The notes under the pieces were generated by a model. It ran no database searches, had not been told where the DNA came from, and worked only from the letters and a program-made list of their open reading frames with translations. Shown here in pieces: positions 16,931 through 25,751 of a stretch of 54,731 bases of DNA; position 1 is the stretch's first letter; every line of letters starts with the position of its first letter. A program made the translations under genes and the position numbers. Source of the DNA: an uncultured Mycobacteriaceae bacterium. Lineage in GTDB: Bacteria; Actinomycetota; Actinomycetes; Mycobacteriales; Mycobacteriaceae. The stretch covers positions 1-54,731 of the forward strand of contig CADEGF010000036.1 in the NCBI GenBank assembly GCA_902826815.1. The letters run 5' to 3'.

Positions 16931-17647
16931 ATGGGCGAGGACCGCACGGACACTCAGAACAGCTCAACAGGCGCGGGCAACACCGAGGAGCGGCGCGTAC
17001 CCGACGGCGTCCTGACCGAACGTCAGCGCACGATCCTGCAGGTCATCCGCGCCTCGGTGACCAGCCGGGGCTATCCCCCGAGCATCAGGGAGATCGGCGA
17101 CGCGGTTGGCCTGACGTCCACGTCGTCGGTCGCACATCAGCTACGGACGCTGGAGAAGAAGGGCTACCTGCGCCGCGATCCGAACCGGCCGCGCGCGGTC
17201 GACGTCCGCGGTTCCGACGAGATGGTGACGCCGATCGTGAACACGGATGTGGCGGGCTCCGACGCGCTGCCAGAGCCGACGTTCGTGCCGGTGCTCGGCC
17301 GCATCGCGGCAGGCGGCCCGATCTTGGCCGAAGAGGCCGTCGAGGACGTGTTCCCGCTACCCCGCGAACTGGTCGGCGAAGGGTCGCTGTTCCTACTGAA
17401 AGTGGTCGGTGACTCGATGGTCGATGCGGCGATCTGCGACGGCGACTGGGTCGTGATCCGTCAGCAGAACGTCGCCGACAACGGCGATATCGTCGCGGCG
17501 ATGATCGACGGTGAGGCCACGGTCAAGACCTTCAAGCGCACCCGCGGCCAGGTGTGGCTGATGCCGCACAACCCGGCCTTCGATCCGATTCCCGGCAATG
17601 ACGCCGCGGTTCTCGGCAAGGTCGTCACCGTGATCCGGAAGATCTGA
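16931..17647 (+). CDS. lexA: SOS repressor LexA
   Basis: Self-cleaving repressor of the SOS regulon. From ATG 16931 the protein has 238 residues. The winged helix contains [43 protein letters not shown]; the cleavage site is Ala127-Gly128 in LGRIAAGGP; the catalytic dyad is Ser162 (GDSMVDAA) and Lys199 (EATVKTF). RecA filaments, supplied by recA in this window, trigger the cleavage. A LexA box overlaps the promoter. The in-frame ATG at 16895 lies inside the operator and is not used. Confidence 0.97.
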   Translation: MGEDRTDTQNSSTGAGNTEERRVPDGVLTERQRTILQVIRASVTSRGYPPSIREIGDAVGLTSTSSVAHQLRTLEKKGYLRRDPNRPRAVDVRGSDEMVTPIVNTDVAGSDALPEPTFVPVLGRIAAGGPILAEEAVEDVFPLPRELVGEGSLFLLKVVGDSMVDAAICDGDWVVIRQQNVADNGDIVAAMIDGEATVKTFKRTRGQVWLMPHNPAFDPIPGNDAAVLGKVVTVIRKI

Positions 17648-17652
17648 GCCGA

Positions 17653-19605
17653 TCAGTCGGCTTTGACGAACCCGTTGGCGCGGGCGAATTCTTCGTTGAC
17701 GAAGTACACGTCGGCCGGAATGTGGTCGTAGAGGTCGCTTTCCGTCCCCCAGTACAACCCCGACTTGGTGTCCGCCTTGATCGGGTAGCCGCCGGGGGCG
17801 GTGTACGGATCGTCGAGCGGTAGGCGAAACGCGGTCTGCGCGGCGGGCGCGGCGGTGGTGTCCGGCTCGGGCGGCGGAGGCGGCGCGACGGGTTCGTCGT
17901 CGTAGTCCTCAGGCTCGTCGTCGACCTCAATCGAGGAGTGGCGGCCCGTGTCAGGCTCAGATGCGATAGGCGTCGGGGCGGTGTCGGAGTCGTCTGGCTC
18001 TGGTTCGAGGTCGGAGAACTCGTCGCCGTCGTCCCCCGACTCGTCGACGTCTGACTCCTCGAACGGATCTCGGCCACCGCCACCCAACCCATACAGCGGC
18101 GAACTCGAAGGGCGACCGTAACTCTCGGCGAGTCGCGCTCTTCCGTAGTCTTCGGAGCCAGCCAGCCCCACCGCTTCGGCCTCTGCGGCGGTGTCGCGGT
18201 TCAGGTCATCGTCGAACTCGGAGTCCAGCGGGTCGCCGAGGTCGTCCAAGTCGTCGTCACCGCCCCGGTTACGCAGCGTCGCAACGAGAATCAGGCCGAT
18301 CAGAACCAGCAGCGGGATGCCGGCGAGCAGCCACCACCACGAGGGGGTGAACCAGTTGCGCTCCTTTGAGTTCGGCGCGGCGGAGTTCGTCGCCTCCGAA
18401 GGTTCGTAGCCCGGCACCGTCAAGCCGGCCAGGCCGGAAGCCAGGTTGGCTGGCTCGGTGCTGAACTTGTTGGACCCCTTGTCCCAGGAGATCTCGCCGC
18501 CGGTGAAACGCTGCGAGATGACGTTCCCATCCTCGGTCTGGTCACCGACCGGAGGCCCGAGCGAACCGACCGCACCGCCCAGTTTGTCCCACGCCGCGTT
18601 CATCGCGCCGCGCACGATGAACGCCCCGTAGTCGGGCGTCCAGAAGATCAGCGGCTTGTCCTCAGCGGAGAAGGTGCTGACCCGACTGCCCGTCTTGAGC
18701 CCGCCGTCGGCCTCGTTGCTCGTCGGCAGGCCCAGATCGCTCTGCGGCCCGCCGACCGACTCGTACTTTTTCAGCACCTGGCCACTGACCACATTCGCAC
18801 CGGTAGCCGGGCTGTAGAAGATCTTGCCGCCGGTGAAGTCCTGCCCCGCGCCGTCCTGCCCTATCGCGTACTGCGGCCCCTGTTTGGCGCCCAGCGGCCC
18901 GAGCGGCCCGCCAGCGGCCCGTCTCGCGGCATTGATCGCCGAGGCGGGGTCCTCCGGCACGGTCAGCCCGGCCAGCTGCCCCGCGAGTTCCGGCGGCACG
19001 GTGGTGAACTCCTTGCTCGACCGGTTCCAGGTGACTTCGCCGCCGGTGAATTTCTGCGAGACGAGATCGCCCTTGAACACCTCGTCCTCGGTCGGTACAC
19101 CCAGTACCTCCGCCGAGCCGCCGAGCTTGTCCCACGCGGCGTTGATCGCACCCCGCACGACGTGCGCGCCGGTGTCAGGCGTCCAGAAGATGACGGGCTT
19201 GTCGGCCGCGCTGAAGATGGTGTTTCGACTGCCGGGAGCCTTGCCCGCGGTCTCGTCGGTCGTCGGGAACCCCAGGTCACCGTCCGCGGCGCCGCCTAGC
19301 GAGTCGTACTTCTGCAGGATCGCCCCGGCCATGGGGTGGGCGCCGGTGTCCGGGGTGAAGAGGATCTTGCCGCCTGCATAGTTCTGGCCGAAGCCCCCGC
19401 CGACCGGATAGACGCCGCCGTCGCTTGGGCCCATCGGGCCCGTTGCGCCGCCGCTGGCATCGTAGGCACGGCTGATCGCGTCCGCGGCATCGGATTCCGG
19501 GGTCGCCGCTGCGATGGGCGACAGGACAAGGGCCACAGCCGCCGCCAGCACAGCAGCCGCTGTGCGGCCGAAAACGGAGTTCAGCAGGGCACGCTCCCCA
19601 CTCAT
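17653..19605 (-). CDS. LGFP-repeat cell-envelope membrane protein
   Basis: A 650-residue exported protein (like Rv2721c). A signal peptide (TAAAVLAAAVALVLSPIAAA) leads to two similar halves, each with LGFP-type repeats: GDLGFPTTDE, VLGVPTEDE, then DLGLPTSNE and SLGPPVGDQ, with the recurring blocks TPDTGAH..RGAINAAWDKLGG and QRFTGGE..W. LGFP repeats in corynebacteria and mycobacteria are linked to binding the mycolate-arabinogalactan wall. A helix (WWWLLAGIPLLVLIGLILVATL) separates this ectodomain from a long acidic cytoplasmic segment with Asp/Glu runs and a Pro stretch. The last 60 residues (FRLPLDDPYTAPGGYPIK..LYWGTESDLYDHIPADVYFVNEEFARANGFVKAD) look like a separate small folded domain. It converges on lexA. 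Confidence 0.87.
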   Translation of the reverse strand: MSGERALLNSVFGRTAAAVLAAAVALVLSPIAAATPESDAADAISRAYDASGGATGPMGPSDGGVYPVGGGFGQNYAGGKILFTPDTGAHPMAGAILQKYDSLGGAADGDLGFPTTDETAGKAPGSRNTIFSAADKPVIFWTPDTGAHVVRGAINAAWDKLGGSAEVLGVPTEDEVFKGDLVSQKFTGGEVTWNRSSKEFTTVPPELAGQLAGLTVPEDPASAINAARRAAGGPLGPLGAKQGPQYAIGQDGAGQDFTGGKIFYSPATGANVVSGQVLKKYESVGGPQSDLGLPTSNEADGGLKTGSRVSTFSAEDKPLIFWTPDYGAFIVRGAMNAAWDKLGGAVGSLGPPVGDQTEDGNVISQRFTGGEISWDKGSNKFSTEPANLASGLAGLTVPGYEPSEATNSAAPNSKERNWFTPSWWWLLAGIPLLVLIGLILVATLRNRGGDDDLDDLGDPLDSEFDDDLNRDTAAEAEAVGLAGSEDYGRARLAESYGRPSSSPLYGLGGGGRDPFEESDVDESGDDGDEFSDLEPEPDDSDTAPTPIASEPDTGRHSSIEVDDEPEDYDDEPVAPPPPPEPDTTAAPAAQTAFRLPLDDPYTAPGGYPIKADTKSGLYWGTESDLYDHIPADVYFVNEEFARANGFVKAD

Positions 19606-19727
19606 CCACCCTCCCCGTGTTACGGCAAAGTCCCCCTGAAACTAGCGCGTTCGTCTGCCGTACGTCCGCTAGACACGATAACGGTGTGATTCCAGCGGTT
19701 CTCACCGAACCCCGATCGCGGGCGAAG

Positions 19728-20888
19728 CTACACGCCCAGCGAGCGCCCGATGATCTCCTTCATGATCTCGGTCGTACCGCCGTAGATGGTCTGCACGCGA
19801 GCGTCCAGATATGCCCGCGCCACGGTGTACTCCCTCATGTACCCGTAGCCGCCGTGCAGCTGAAGGCAGCGGTCGATGAGGTGCACCTGCTTCTCGGTGG
19901 AGTACCACTTCGCCATCGATGCCTGCTCCGCCGACAGCTTCCCGTCGAGGTGCAGCCGGATGAACTCGTCAACCATGATGCGCACGACGGTCGCCTCGGT
20001 CGACAGCTCGGCCAACAGGAAGCGACTGTTCTGCTGACTGCCGATCGGCTTGCCGAAAGCCTTGCGCTCCTTGGTGTATTGCAGCGTCTCGGTCAACACG
20101 GCTTCCATGGCCGCGGCGGCCATCACCGCGATGTTGAGCCGTTCCTGCGGCAGGTTCTGCATCAGGTAGATGAAGCCCATGCCCTCCTCGCCGAGCAGGT
20201 TTTCGGCGGGCACCTTGACGTCGGTGAACGACAGCTCGGCGGTGTCCTGTCCATCGAGGCCGATCTTGTCCAGCTTCCGTCCGCGCTCGAAGCCCTCCAT
20301 ATCGCGCTCGACGACCAGCAGGGAAAAGCCCTGCGCGCCCTTGTCGGGGTCGGTTTGGGCCACCACGATCACCAGGTCGGCGTTGATGCCGTTGGTGATG
20401 AAGGTCTTGGCCCCGTTGAGCACGTAGTGGTCGCCCTCTTTGACTGCCCTGGTCTTGATGCCCTGCAGGTCGCTGCCGGTGCCGGGCTCGGTCATGGCGA
20501 TCGCGGTGATGATCTCGCCCGAGCAGAACTTCGGCAGCCAGCGCTGCTTCTGCTCGTCGGTAGCCAGTTTGAGCAGGTAGGGCGCGATGATGTCGTTGTG
20601 CAGGCCCCAGCCGAGGCCGCTGTAGCGGCCCGCGGTGGTCTCCTCGGTGATGATGCAGTTGTAGCGGAAATCGGGGTTGCCGCCACCGCCGTACTCCTCT
20701 GGCACATCCATCCCGAGGAAGCCCTGCTTGCCGGCCTCCAGCCACACACCGCGGTCGACGATCTTGTCCTTCTCCCACTGCTCGTGGAACGGCGCGACGT
20801 GCCGGTCGAGGAACGCCCGGTACGACTCGCGGAACAGGTCGTGCTCGGGCTCGAAGAGTGTGCGTTCGAATTTGACGACGTTGCCCAT
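19728..20888 (-). CDS. fadE20: Acyl-CoA dehydrogenase (FadE20-like)
   Basis: Flavin enzyme for the first step of acyl-CoA beta-oxidation, 386 residues. ATG 20888 follows CTGGAGG. Acyl-CoA dehydrogenase blocks are AIAMTEPGTGSDLQGIKTRA, the mid beta domain, the helix with KPIGSQQNSRFLLAE, and LQLHGGYGYMREYTVARAYLDARVQTIYGGTTEIMKEIIGRSLG, which holds the Glu in the usual catalytic place. Substrate chain length cannot be told. It lies downstream of a divergent hypothetical gene; a position near lexA and hflX matches fadE20 of M. tuberculosis. Confidence 0.88.
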   Translation of the reverse strand: MGNVVKFERTLFEPEHDLFRESYRAFLDRHVAPFHEQWEKDKIVDRGVWLEAGKQGFLGMDVPEEYGGGGNPDFRYNCIITEETTAGRYSGLGWGLHNDIIAPYLLKLATDEQKQRWLPKFCSGEIITAIAMTEPGTGSDLQGIKTRAVKEGDHYVLNGAKTFITNGINADLVIVVAQTDPDKGAQGFSLLVVERDMEGFERGRKLDKIGLDGQDTAELSFTDVKVPAENLLGEEGMGFIYLMQNLPQERLNIAVMAAAAMEAVLTETLQYTKERKAFGKPIGSQQNSRFLLAELSTEATVVRIMVDEFIRLHLDGKLSAEQASMAKWYSTEKQVHLIDRCLQLHGGYGYMREYTVARAYLDARVQTIYGGTTEIMKEIIGRSLGV

Positions 20889-20974
20889 GGCGAACCTCCA
20901 GGAGTGAGCGGGGGCTTTGGCCACGACCATATACCACCCAACCGGATGGTTGGCTGTCCGGGTGCAGCCGATGC

Positions 20975-21502
20975 GTGAATAGACTTCCCGGCGTGGATGT
21001 GGCGGAGTCACTGCAGGTCGAGGATGGCGGGACGACCATCACCTTCACCATCGACGACCTGATGCGCTACCACGGACCGCACTCTCCCGCCGGGGTGGCG
21101 GTGGCCTTCAAGGTCATGCAGCGCGCGTTCGATGAGCTGTCCGCCGGCGCGACGCCACCGCGCCGGTCTGTGGCGGTTCGAACCGCGTTTCGCGGTCCCG
21201 GCGCGCGCGACGGGTTCGAAGCGGTCACTCGGGGCGTGAGTGAGGGCCGGTACGTCGTCGATCGGTCGCTACTGCGCGCCGACCGCGGCCGGTTGACCGA
21301 GGACTTCGTCTTCGAGGTCACCCTGGGCGACCGGTCGGCAACGCTGCTGCTGCGCGACGGGTTCGTCACCGACGAGTTCATCGACCTGGCCCGCACCGAC
21401 AACAGGAACGCCGCCCAGGAGCACCGCCTCGACCGGCTGAAAGCCGAACTGGCACAACAGGTGATGGCTACCCGCGCGGCCGACTTGTTCGATATCGCGT
21501 GA
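20975..21502 (+). CDS. Hypothetical protein with an HGPHSPAGVAVAFK motif
   Basis: A protein of up to 175 residues without a recognised family. The start is uncertain: GTG 20975, GTG 20993 and GTG 20999 are all in frame and none has a clear ribosome site. The N-terminal third reads ITFTIDDLMRYHGPHSPAGVAVAFKVMQRAFDEL. This loosely resembles the Cys/His-containing AFHGH.CPG segment of FmdE-like proteins but has Ser in place of Cys, so no metal site is implied. The middle is beta-rich (RYVVDRSLLRAD, EDFVFEVTLGDRSATLLLRDGFVTDEF) and the C-terminus is helical. It is divergent from fadE20 (87 bases) and converges on the alarmone synthetase-like gene (10 bases). Confidence 0.65.
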   Translation: MNRLPGVDVAESLQVEDGGTTITFTIDDLMRYHGPHSPAGVAVAFKVMQRAFDELSAGATPPRRSVAVRTAFRGPGARDGFEAVTRGVSEGRYVVDRSLLRADRGRLTEDFVFEVTLGDRSATLLLRDGFVTDEFIDLARTDNRNAAQEHRLDRLKAELAQQVMATRAADLFDIA

Positions 21503-21512
21503 ATATCGCAGA

Positions 21513-22193
21513 TCAGGCCGTCTGCGATCCCGCCGCGTTGTGAAGGCGTTCGATCGCCATATCGAGCCGGTGCGCGGCGTCGGCGGCCTCGGTCAACTCA
21601 TCCACCACCCGAGTCGATACGAGCCGATGGTCCCGATATCTGAATCTGTGCTCGAAACTGGCCCAGATGTCCATCGCCCGCGTCCTGATCTGCAGCTCGA
21701 CCGGGACCGGTTCGACTCGATCGGGCAACAGCACCGGGATCTCGATTGTCATATGTAAGCTCTTGTAGCCGTTGAGCTTTGGCTTGGCAATGTAATCCTC
21801 GACGATCAGCACCCTGACGTCGGGCTGTGCGCCGATCATGCTCGCGACGCGGTAGGTATCCGAGATGACGCCACAGACCACACGGACCCCGGCGATGTCC
21901 AGAATCATGCGCCGCATCCACTCCGGCGTCAGCGGGCAGCCCACCGTTCGGGCCTTGGCCACGATGCGGTCGAAGGTCTTGACCCGTGACGAGACCTGCT
22001 CAATCGGACACCCGCGTTCGGGGTGGGTCAGCTCATCCCTGAGAATGCCGAATCTCGCGCTCAGCCCCGAAATTGCCAGCTGATAGGGCGATACGAACCT
22101 CACTACCTCGGAGGTCGAACCCATACTCGTTGTCATACTCGTTGTCTCGCTTGGCAATTCAGAGGTCTGATGGCAGGCATCGTCGATTGCCAT
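21513..22193 (-). CDS. RelA/SpoT synthetase-domain protein (small alarmone synthetase-like)
   Basis: A 226-residue stand-alone RelA/SpoT nucleotidyltransferase domain, likely to make (p)ppGpp or a related alarmone from ATP and GDP/GTP. ATG 22193 has an AGAGGTG ribosome site. Family motifs: SRVKTFDRIVAKARTVGCPLT, DIAGVRVVCGVISDTYRVASMI, VEDYIAKPKLNGYKSLHMTIEIPV and PVELQIRTRAMDIWASFEHRFRYR, the last with the Glu of the active site. There is no HD hydrolase or TGS/ACT domain, unlike the long Rel enzyme. A 12-base tandem duplication (22122-22145) gives a repeated TTSM near the N-terminus, so an internal start is possible. Its partner hydrolase is not in the window. Confidence 0.85.
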   Translation of the reverse strand: MAIDDACHQTSELPSETTSMTTSMGSTSEVVRFVSPYQLAISGLSARFGILRDELTHPERGCPIEQVSSRVKTFDRIVAKARTVGCPLTPEWMRRMILDIAGVRVVCGVISDTYRVASMIGAQPDVRVLIVEDYIAKPKLNGYKSLHMTIEIPVLLPDRVEPVPVELQIRTRAMDIWASFEHRFRYRDHRLVSTRVVDELTEAADAAHRLDMAIERLHNAAGSQTA

Positions 22194-22343
22194 AGTCACC
22201 TCTTCGTGCGTGTTCTGACCAGTATGTGTGGAGCAACAGCCGCGCACCATCGGGTCTGACCCCCATTCTTCTGCGGGAACATCTCCTACGAGCTGGCAAT
22301 ACAGCACCAATGCGTGAGCTGCGCCACCCTGAGGTATGTGCGC

Positions 22344-22369
22344 GTTTAGCGAACCGGCCCATCGGGAAT
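22344..22369 (+). promoter_or_regulatory. SigF-like promoter of the csbD gene
   Basis: GTTT at 22344-22347 and GGGAAT at 22364-22369 with a 16-base spacer approximate the mycobacterial SigF consensus GTTT-N15/17-GGGTA (one mismatch). Its distance of 41 bases from the CsbD start and the known stress role of that family support it. Confidence 0.5.
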
Positions 22370-22409
22370 GAGAGAGCTAACCAACCGACTCGCAAGGAGG
22401 AATTGCGCA

Positions 22410-22655
22410 ATGGGTGACAGCAACAACAGCGGTCCCGAGGAAGCCATCAAGGGCGTCGTCGAGGGCGCGAAGGGCAAGGCCAAGGAAGTCGCGGGTGCGG
22501 TGACCGGGCGCGACGACCTCTACAACGAGGGCAAGGCCCAGCAGGACAAGGCCGATGCGCAGCGCAACGCCGCCAAGAAGGAAGCCGAAGCCGAAAGCGC
22601 CCGCGCGGCCGCCAAGGTCGCCGAGGAGCGCCAGAAGACCGAACAACAGGGCTAG
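22410..22655 (+). CDS. CsbD-family stress protein
   Basis: An 81-residue, highly charged protein of the CsbD family, induced by stress through alternative sigma factors in many bacteria. It starts at ATG 22410 after a strong CAAGGAGG. The CsbD core is EEAIKGVVEGAKGKAKEVAGAVTGRDDLYNEGKAQQDKADAQRNAAKKEAEAESARAAAKVAEERQK: helical, Ala/Lys/Glu-rich, with no Cys. Its role is probably in membrane or protein protection, but the mechanism is not known. A terminator follows and a SigF-like promoter precedes, so it is a single-gene unit. Confidence 0.85.
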   Translation: MGDSNNSGPEEAIKGVVEGAKGKAKEVAGAVTGRDDLYNEGKAQQDKADAQRNAAKKEAEAESARAAAKVAEERQKTEQQG

Positions 22656-22670
22656 CACACAGCACAACGG

Positions 22671-22698
22671 AAATGGGGCGCCGAGGGGTGCCCCATTT
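22671..22698 (+). terminator. Terminator after csbD
   Basis: A nine-base-pair stem AAATGGGGC / GCCCCATTT (22671-22679 with 22690-22698) with a ten-base loop, followed by T. It ends the csbD unit before the next gene. Confidence 0.75.
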
Positions 22699-22750
22699 TC
22701 GTGCGCAAGGGCTGCGCGTCCACCGGCTACGGGTCGTATCCGCCGTAAAT

Positions 22751-22763
22751 GGGTGTCACACCC
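22751..22763. promoter_or_regulatory. 13-base palindrome GGGTGTCACACCC
   Basis: A perfect inverted repeat (GGGTGT-C-ACACCC) 62 bases upstream of the Rv1733c-family gene, in its promoter region. It could be an operator, but no regulator can be named from it. It is not a DosR box. Confidence 0.35.
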
Positions 22764-22825
22764 GATAGGCAACGCCGCCCGCTCCGTCGACACTGGTCAT
22801 CACCACTCTTCAGCAGGGGGTCGGG

Positions 22826-23419
22826 ATGACGACATCACGGCGACAGCCAGAAATGGACACCTACACGCTGCGCCTGCCGCGGTGGACCCGCCCGCCCGGC
22901 GACCGAAACCCGCTGCAACCCGCGGGCGACCGCATCGACCGGATCGTCGTGGTGCTCGCCATCGTCGTGACACTGCTCGCGGCACCGGTTGCCGCCGGTG
23001 TCGGCACCGCGGTTTACGACGCCAACCGCGAGCTCTATGCCCAGCAGGCCATCACCCGCCAGAACATCACCGCGACGGTCATCGACGGCTCGATCGCACC
23101 GGATCTGCGCAGAAACTCCGTCCGGGTAGCCGTCGAATGGAGCTGGGCCGCAACCCAACACACCGGCACGGTCAGGGTGTCACCGACGGTGAAGGCAGGC
23201 GACACCGTCGAGATCTGGGTCGACGAGAACGGGTCCATGGTCGGCCCACCGAAGCCGGCGACAACGGCCATCCTGGATGCGGCGGTTGTCGCTGCGGTCA
23301 CCTGGCTCACCGTGGCGGCCATGGCAGCCTTCGTCGTCGCAGGCGTTCGCGCACTTCACATGAAGATGCGCGACGAAGCCTGGCAGCGCGATATCGACCG
23401 GCTGTTTGACCGCGATTAG
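22826..23419 (+). CDS. Rv1733c-family membrane protein
   Basis: A 197-residue protein with two membrane helices, RIVVVLAIVVTLLAAPVAAGVGTAVY (residues 38-64) and ILDAAVVAAVTWLTVAAMAAFVVAGVRAL (about 148-178), joined by an outside domain of about 85 residues (HTGTVRVSPTVKAGDTVEIWVDENG). This topology and the DAN.ELY..QA segment match Rv1733c-type proteins, a dormancy-associated mycobacterial family whose role is unknown. Its last four bases overlap the end of hflX on the other strand. A possible operator palindrome lies upstream. Confidence 0.8.
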   Translation: MTTSRRQPEMDTYTLRLPRWTRPPGDRNPLQPAGDRIDRIVVVLAIVVTLLAAPVAAGVGTAVYDANRELYAQQAITRQNITATVIDGSIAPDLRRNSVRVAVEWSWAATQHTGTVRVSPTVKAGDTVEIWVDENGSMVGPPKPATTAILDAAVVAAVTWLTVAAMAAFVVAGVRALHMKMRDEAWQRDIDRLFDRD

Positions 23420-24828
23420 AACGTCGCGAACTCACTCAGGCTTGCCGCCAACGGGATCGGCACCCGCGCCTTGATCCGCGTGCCTTCTGGGTTGTGCTCG
23501 GTGGCGTCCACCCGACCGTCGGCGTGCACCCGTGCGACAAGGTCGCCGCGGTCATACGGGATCGTCACGTCGACCGCGGTATCGGTCGGCGTCACCAGCT
23601 GCGCCATTCGCTGCTGTAGTTGATCGAGACCGTCGCCGGTGTGCGCTGAGACGAAGACGGCGCCGGGTAGCGCGCGCCTCAACTTCGCAAGCGTGAGACC
23701 TTCGGCGGCGTCGATCTTGTTGACCACCACAAGTTCTGGCGCCGGTTGGCCACCGCCCTCGGCGATGACGTCATTGATCACTTGGCGGACGGCGTCGATC
23801 TGCGCAAGCGGGTTGACGTCCGAACCATCCACCACGTGTACCAGCAGGTCGGCGTTGACCACTTCTTCCAGCGTGGACCTGAATGCCTCCACCAGTTGGG
23901 TGGGCAGGTGACGGACGAACCCGACGGTGTCGGTCAACACGAACGGTCTTCCGTCGCCGAATTCACCTCGGCGAGTTGTGGGTTCAAGAGTGGCGAACAA
24001 TGCGTTCTCGACCAGCACGCCTGCGCCGGTAAGCGCGTTGAGCAGGCTGGACTTTCCCGCATTCGTGTAGCCAACGATCGCGACGGAAGCCACATCGCTG
24101 GCCAGCCTGCGGCTGCGCTGTGTGTCGCGGACCTTCTTCATCGCCTTGATATCGCGGCGTAGTTTTGCCATCCGCTCGCGGATGCGGCGCCGGTCGGTCT
24201 CGATCTTGGTCTCGCCTGGACCACGCGTCCCGACCCCGCCGCCGCTGCCCCCTGCGCCGCCGCCTTGGCGCGACATCGACTCGCCCCAACCGCGCAGCCG
24301 CGGCAGCATGTACTCCATCTGGGCGTAAGCCACCTGCGCCTTGCCCTCCCGGCTGGTGGCGTGCTGGGCGAAGATGTCCAGGATGAGCGCGGTGCGGTCG
24401 ATGACCTTCACCTTGACTGCCTTCTCCAGGGCATTCAGTTGCGCGGGACTGAGCTCGCCGTCGCAGATGACGGTGTCGGCTCCGGTTGCGAGAACCACCT
24501 CACGCAGCTCCTGCGCCTTACCCGACCCGATGTAGGTCGATGCGTCCGGCTTGTCTCGGCGCTGGATCAAGCCTTCGAGCACTTCGGATCCTGCGGTCTC
24601 GGCGAGGGCGGCGAGCTCGGCGAGGCTGGCGTCGGCCTTGGCGGCGCTGCCCTCGGTCCAGACGCCGACGAGGACGACACGCTCCAGGCGAAGCTGGCGG
24701 TACTCGACCTCGGAGATGTCGGTGAGCTCGGTCGACAGACCGGCCACGCGGCGCAGTGCCGTGCGGTCTTCGAGGGCCAGCTCACCCGTGCTCGGGATAT
24801 CGCCGATGGGATAGTCGTGAGAAGTCAT
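23416..24828 (-). CDS. hflX: GTPase HflX
   Basis: Ribosome-associated GTPase that splits stalled or heat-damaged ribosomes; in mycobacteria it is linked to macrolide tolerance and hypoxia. It has 470 residues. The N-terminal HflX domain includes LIQRRDKPDASTYIGSGKAQEL and ICDGELSPAQLNALEKAVKVKVIDRTALILDIFAQHA; a Gly-rich linker with GTRGPGETKIETDRRRI follows. The GTPase domain has P-loop GYTNAGKSSLLNALTGA, G3 DTVGFVRHLP and G4 NKID. It starts at ATG 24828, 46 bases after dapF on the same strand, so it probably belongs to the dapF-miaA transcript. Confidence 0.96.
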   Translation of the reverse strand: MTSHDYPIGDIPSTGELALEDRTALRRVAGLSTELTDISEVEYRQLRLERVVLVGVWTEGSAAKADASLAELAALAETAGSEVLEGLIQRRDKPDASTYIGSGKAQELREVVLATGADTVICDGELSPAQLNALEKAVKVKVIDRTALILDIFAQHATSREGKAQVAYAQMEYMLPRLRGWGESMSRQGGGAGGSGGGVGTRGPGETKIETDRRRIRERMAKLRRDIKAMKKVRDTQRSRRLASDVASVAIVGYTNAGKSSLLNALTGAGVLVENALFATLEPTTRRGEFGDGRPFVLTDTVGFVRHLPTQLVEAFRSTLEEVVNADLLVHVVDGSDVNPLAQIDAVRQVINDVIAEGGGQPAPELVVVNKIDAAEGLTLAKLRRALPGAVFVSAHTGDGLDQLQQRMAQLVTPTDTAVDVTIPYDRGDLVARVHADGRVDATEHNPEGTRIKARVPIPLAASLSEFATF

Positions 24829-24874
24829 GAGTTACCAGAGATGGTGCACGCTGCCGAGATTTCGCGCATCCCAT

Positions 24875-25744
24875 TTACCGCTGCTGCGCACGCCACCATT
24901 CCTCGGAGATCTCGCCGCCTGCCACAAGGACCGACGGCCCCCGCAGGTAACTGGTGGCGTCGGTGACGGTGACGGCGACCTCGCCGCCGGGGATGCGTAC
25001 CGCAAGCGTTCCGGTGGTCGCGCCCTGGCACGCCAACGCGGCGACCGCGGCGGCGACGGTTCCCGTTCCGCACGAACGGGTCTCGCCGACACCCCGCTCG
25101 TGTACCCGCATCGACACCGATCCATTCGACGGAGCGGTGAGTACTTCGACATTGACGCCTTCTGGGAACTGCTGCGTGTCGAACCGTACCGGCGCGGCCA
25201 CATCGAGTGCGGCCAGCCCGGCTGCGGTCAGTTCGACGTCCACGCACGCCAGATGCGGGTTGCCGACATCGACAGCCAGCCCGGCGAAGGGGCGGCCGCC
25301 GACGATCGCCTCGCCTGTGCCGAGTTGGTTGGTCTTGCCCATCTCGACGGTGACGTCGGCGTTGGTGGCGTCCCATGCGTGCAACACCACCGGCCTCGGG
25401 CCCGCCAACGAACCGACGGTGAACTCGTCGCGGCTCTCCAGGCCGCTGGCCCTCAGATAGTGGGCGAACACCCGGACGCCGTTGCCGCACATCTGCGCGA
25501 TCGAGCCGTCGGCGTTGCGGTAGTCCATGTACCAGTCATCGGCCGCCACACCTTCGGGAAGCCGGTCGAACACGCCCGCGCTCCCTGCGGCACCCGCGGT
25601 GGTGACCCGCAGCACGCCGTCGGCCCCGATCCCCCGCCTGCGGTCACAGAGCGCGGCGACCACGGCAGGTTCGAGCGGGAGCCTGCCTTCCAGGTCGGGC
25701 AGCAGCACGAAATCGTTCTGCGTGCCGTGGCCCTTCGCGAACAT
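24875..25744 (-). CDS. dapF: Diaminopimelate epimerase
   Basis: Converts LL- to meso-diaminopimelate for lysine and peptidoglycan. It is 289 residues from ATG 25744 ([15 protein letters not shown]). Both active-site cysteines are present: MCGNGVRVF (first half) and [14 protein letters not shown] (second half), the base/acid pair of this cofactor-free enzyme. FNPDG-equivalent contact residues lie in VDVGNPHLA. It follows miaA by seven bases on the same strand. Length and order match M. tuberculosis dapF. GTG 25747 is an alternative start. Confidence 0.96.
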   Translation of the reverse strand: MFAKGHGTQNDFVLLPDLEGRLPLEPAVVAALCDRRRGIGADGVLRVTTAGAAGSAGVFDRLPEGVAADDWYMDYRNADGSIAQMCGNGVRVFAHYLRASGLESRDEFTVGSLAGPRPVVLHAWDATNADVTVEMGKTNQLGTGEAIVGGRPFAGLAVDVGNPHLACVDVELTAAGLAALDVAAPVRFDTQQFPEGVNVEVLTAPSNGSVSMRVHERGVGETRSCGTGTVAAAVAALACQGATTGTLAVRIPGGEVAVTVTDATSYLRGPSVLVAGGEISEEWWRAQQR

Positions 25745-25751
25745 CACCTGA

